The notes under the pieces: model-generated | Database searches by the model: none | What the model was told of the DNA's origin: nothing | What the model saw: the letters and a program-made list of their open reading frames with translations, nothing else | Part shown: positions 5,851 through 7,060 of the stretch, in pieces | How positions within the stretch are numbered: the first letter of the stretch is position 1 | Layout: every line of letters begins with the position of its first letter | Assembly (NCBI GenBank): GCA_030123645.1 | Contig: JASJYE010000123.1 | Location: forward strand, 1 to 7,060 | Origin: Candidatus Hydrogenedentota bacterium | GTDB taxonomy: Bacteria > Hydrogenedentota > Hydrogenedentia > Hydrogenedentales > GCA-2746185 | Length of the DNA: 7,060 nucleotides | Direction: 5' to 3' | Program-made: the position numbers and the translations under genes

Positions 5851-7060
5851 ATGGCGACGATCCAGGGCGAGAGTGTTTCGGCCGCGGCACGTCGCGCACT
5901 CGAAGCGGGGGAGGGCATCCTGCGGCTGACGCCCACCTGGGTACCCCGATCGTTTTTGCAGCCGGGCCGGCGCATTAAGCTGCATCCGGACGACTATTAC
6001 GCCTTCGGCAAGCATCGTGGGGGCATCGACGAACAGTGGTTCGGGTCGACCACGCCCGCGGCGAACGAGAACCGCGAAGAGGACGAGGGTCTCAGCTATG
6101 CCGCGCACGAGGGCGACCGTTTCACGCTGAAGGACGCCGTCGAGGCGTTGCAGGGGGCGCTGATTGGCGATGCAATTTGGGACCGCTATCAGCGCTGGCC
6201 CGTGTACAGCAAGTTCTTCGATAACCTGGGTCCGATTCCGCATCACATGCACCAAAATACCGAGCAGGCCGCGCTGGTCGGTCAGGAAGGCAAGCCGGAA
6301 TCGTACTACTTCCCGCCGCAACTCAACGCTATCGGCAATCATTTTCCCTACACCTTTTTCGGGCTTGAACCCGGCACGACGAAGGAGCAGGTGCGCGGGG
6401 GTCTCGAACGCTGGAATTCGGGTGACAACGGCATCCTCGATCTGTCGAAGGCCTACCGCCTGAAGCCGGAAACGGGTTGGCTCCTGCCGCCGTGTATCTT
6501 GCACGCGCCGGGATCGCTCGTGACCTATGAGCCGCAGTGGGGCAGCGACGTCTTCGTCATGTACCAGTCGCTGGTCGAGGGGCGCGACGTGCCGTGGCAG
6601 CTGCTCGTCAAGGATGTGCCCGAGGACAAGCATCAGGACTTGGACTATCTGGTTGACCAACTCGATTGGGATGCCAACGTGCATCCGAGCTTTAAGGACA
6701 GCCACTACCTTGAGCCGATCGACGACGGCGCGGCGGAAGGCCATCAGGACCGCTGGATCGTCTATGGCGCCATCGCGGGCGAGCAACTATTCTCCGCGAA
6801 GGAACTGACCGTCGAGCCGGGCGCGACGGCGCGCATCACGGACAACGGCGCGTCCGGCGTCATCTGTCTGCAAGGCCGCGGCCGCATCGCTTCGCTGCCG
6901 CTCGAATCGCCCACGATGATCCGCTTCGGCGAATCGACCGAAGACGAAGTCTTCATCTCCGCGGCACGCGCGCGAGAAGGCTACGAGGTCGAGAACCTCG
7001 GCGGGGATTGCCCGCTGGTGCTGCTGCGCTACTTCGGGCCCGGCGTGAACCCCCATGCGC
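5851..7060 (+). CDS. Type I phosphomannose isomerase-like double-cupin protein (3' end missing)
   Basis: 403 codons are open to the right edge; no stop is seen. No signal peptide, so cytoplasmic. The first cupin holds the metal site: PIPHHMHQNTEQ gives His132, His134 and Glu138 (HxHx3E), and His218 in PCILHAPGS is the fourth ligand. Other distinctive blocks are HPDDYYAFG (35-43), IDEQWFGSTT (49-58), FTLKDAVEAL (91-100) and WPVYSKFFDNLG (117-128). A second, metal-free-looking cupin occupies about residues 310-400 (LTVEPGATARI, CLQGRGRI). This resembles the class I mannose-6-phosphate isomerase fold, but the sequence differs enough from ManA that the substrate is uncertain: an aldose-ketose isomerisation is likely, perhaps on the same sugar as the upstream epimerase. 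Given the second cupin is nearly complete, probably only a short tail is missing. Confidence 0.82.
   Translation, partial: MATIQGESVSAAARRALEAGEGILRLTPTWVPRSFLQPGRRIKLHPDDYYAFGKHRGGIDEQWFGSTTPAANENREEDEGLSYAAHEGDRFTLKDAVEALQGALIGDAIWDRYQRWPVYSKFFDNLGPIPHHMHQNTEQAALVGQEGKPESYYFPPQLNAIGNHFPYTFFGLEPGTTKEQVRGGLERWNSGDNGILDLSKAYRLKPETGWLLPPCILHAPGSLVTYEPQWGSDVFVMYQSLVEGRDVPWQLLVKDVPEDKHQDLDYLVDQLDWDANVHPSFKDSHYLEPIDDGAAEGHQDRWIVYGAIAGEQLFSAKELTVEPGATARITDNGASGVICLQGRGRIASLPLESPTMIRFGESTEDEVFISAARAREGYEVENLGGDCPLVLLRYFGPGVNPHA

Noticed and set aside
5689..6786. Minus-strand ORF of 365 codons
   Set aside because: It is antisense to the cupin gene and the epimerase 3' end. The plus-strand frames carry clear family motifs and ribosome binding sites; this frame carries none.
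1..7060. CRISPR arrays, tRNA, rRNA and riboswitches
   Set aside because: No regularly spaced repeats, no tRNA-like cloverleaf and no rRNA or known riboswitch signatures were seen in the intergenic stretches.

Overview
The window most likely comes from a bacterium of the PVC group (Planctomycetota, Verrucomicrobiota, Lentisphaerota) or a neighbouring lineage such as Hydrogenedentota. The main clue is the left-hand gene. It is a very large exported protein that joins a DUF1080 (3-keto-disaccharide hydrolase-type) domain, a c-type cytochrome, a PA14 domain and the start of a dehydrogenase-like beta-propeller, an architecture typical of those phyla. The phylum is an inference from domain content; there is no rRNA or marker gene here.

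Layout. (1) Bases 1-2627, minus strand: the 5' 875 codons of the exported multidomain protein, which runs off the left edge. (2) Bases 2628-2929: a gap with a GGGGACAG-type inverted repeat and no convincing gene. (3) Bases 2930-4695, minus strand: a compact two-gene operon. An OLD/RecF-like AAA ATPase comes first and a DUF4276 protein (TOPRIM-like by my recollection of the family) second; their coding regions overlap by 4 bp (ATGA). Parts of it are clearly more AT-rich than the flanking genes. (4) Bases 4696-4993: a divergent intergenic region with a 14-bp perfect palindrome inside a 26-bp imperfect one. (5) Bases 4994-7060, plus strand: an operon of a D-tagatose/D-psicose 3-epimerase-family TIM-barrel enzyme and, 11 bp later, a type I phosphomannose-isomerase-like double cupin that runs off the right edge.

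Functional reading. The outer genes fit carbohydrate catabolism. The exported protein may act on oxidised (3-keto) sugars or glycosides and pass electrons through its haem, while the epimerase and cupin would interconvert keto- and aldo-sugars in the cytoplasm. The central ATPase/DUF4276 pair does not fit that theme. It looks like an inserted accessory module of the kind seen in phage-defence systems, where an ABC-type ATPase sensor is paired with a nuclease-like effector. Near-identical 18/19-bp direct repeats lie just outside it on both sides. The DUF4276 protein has Gly where I recall an Asp in the family's central acidic motif. The module and that substitution are the items most worth following up.
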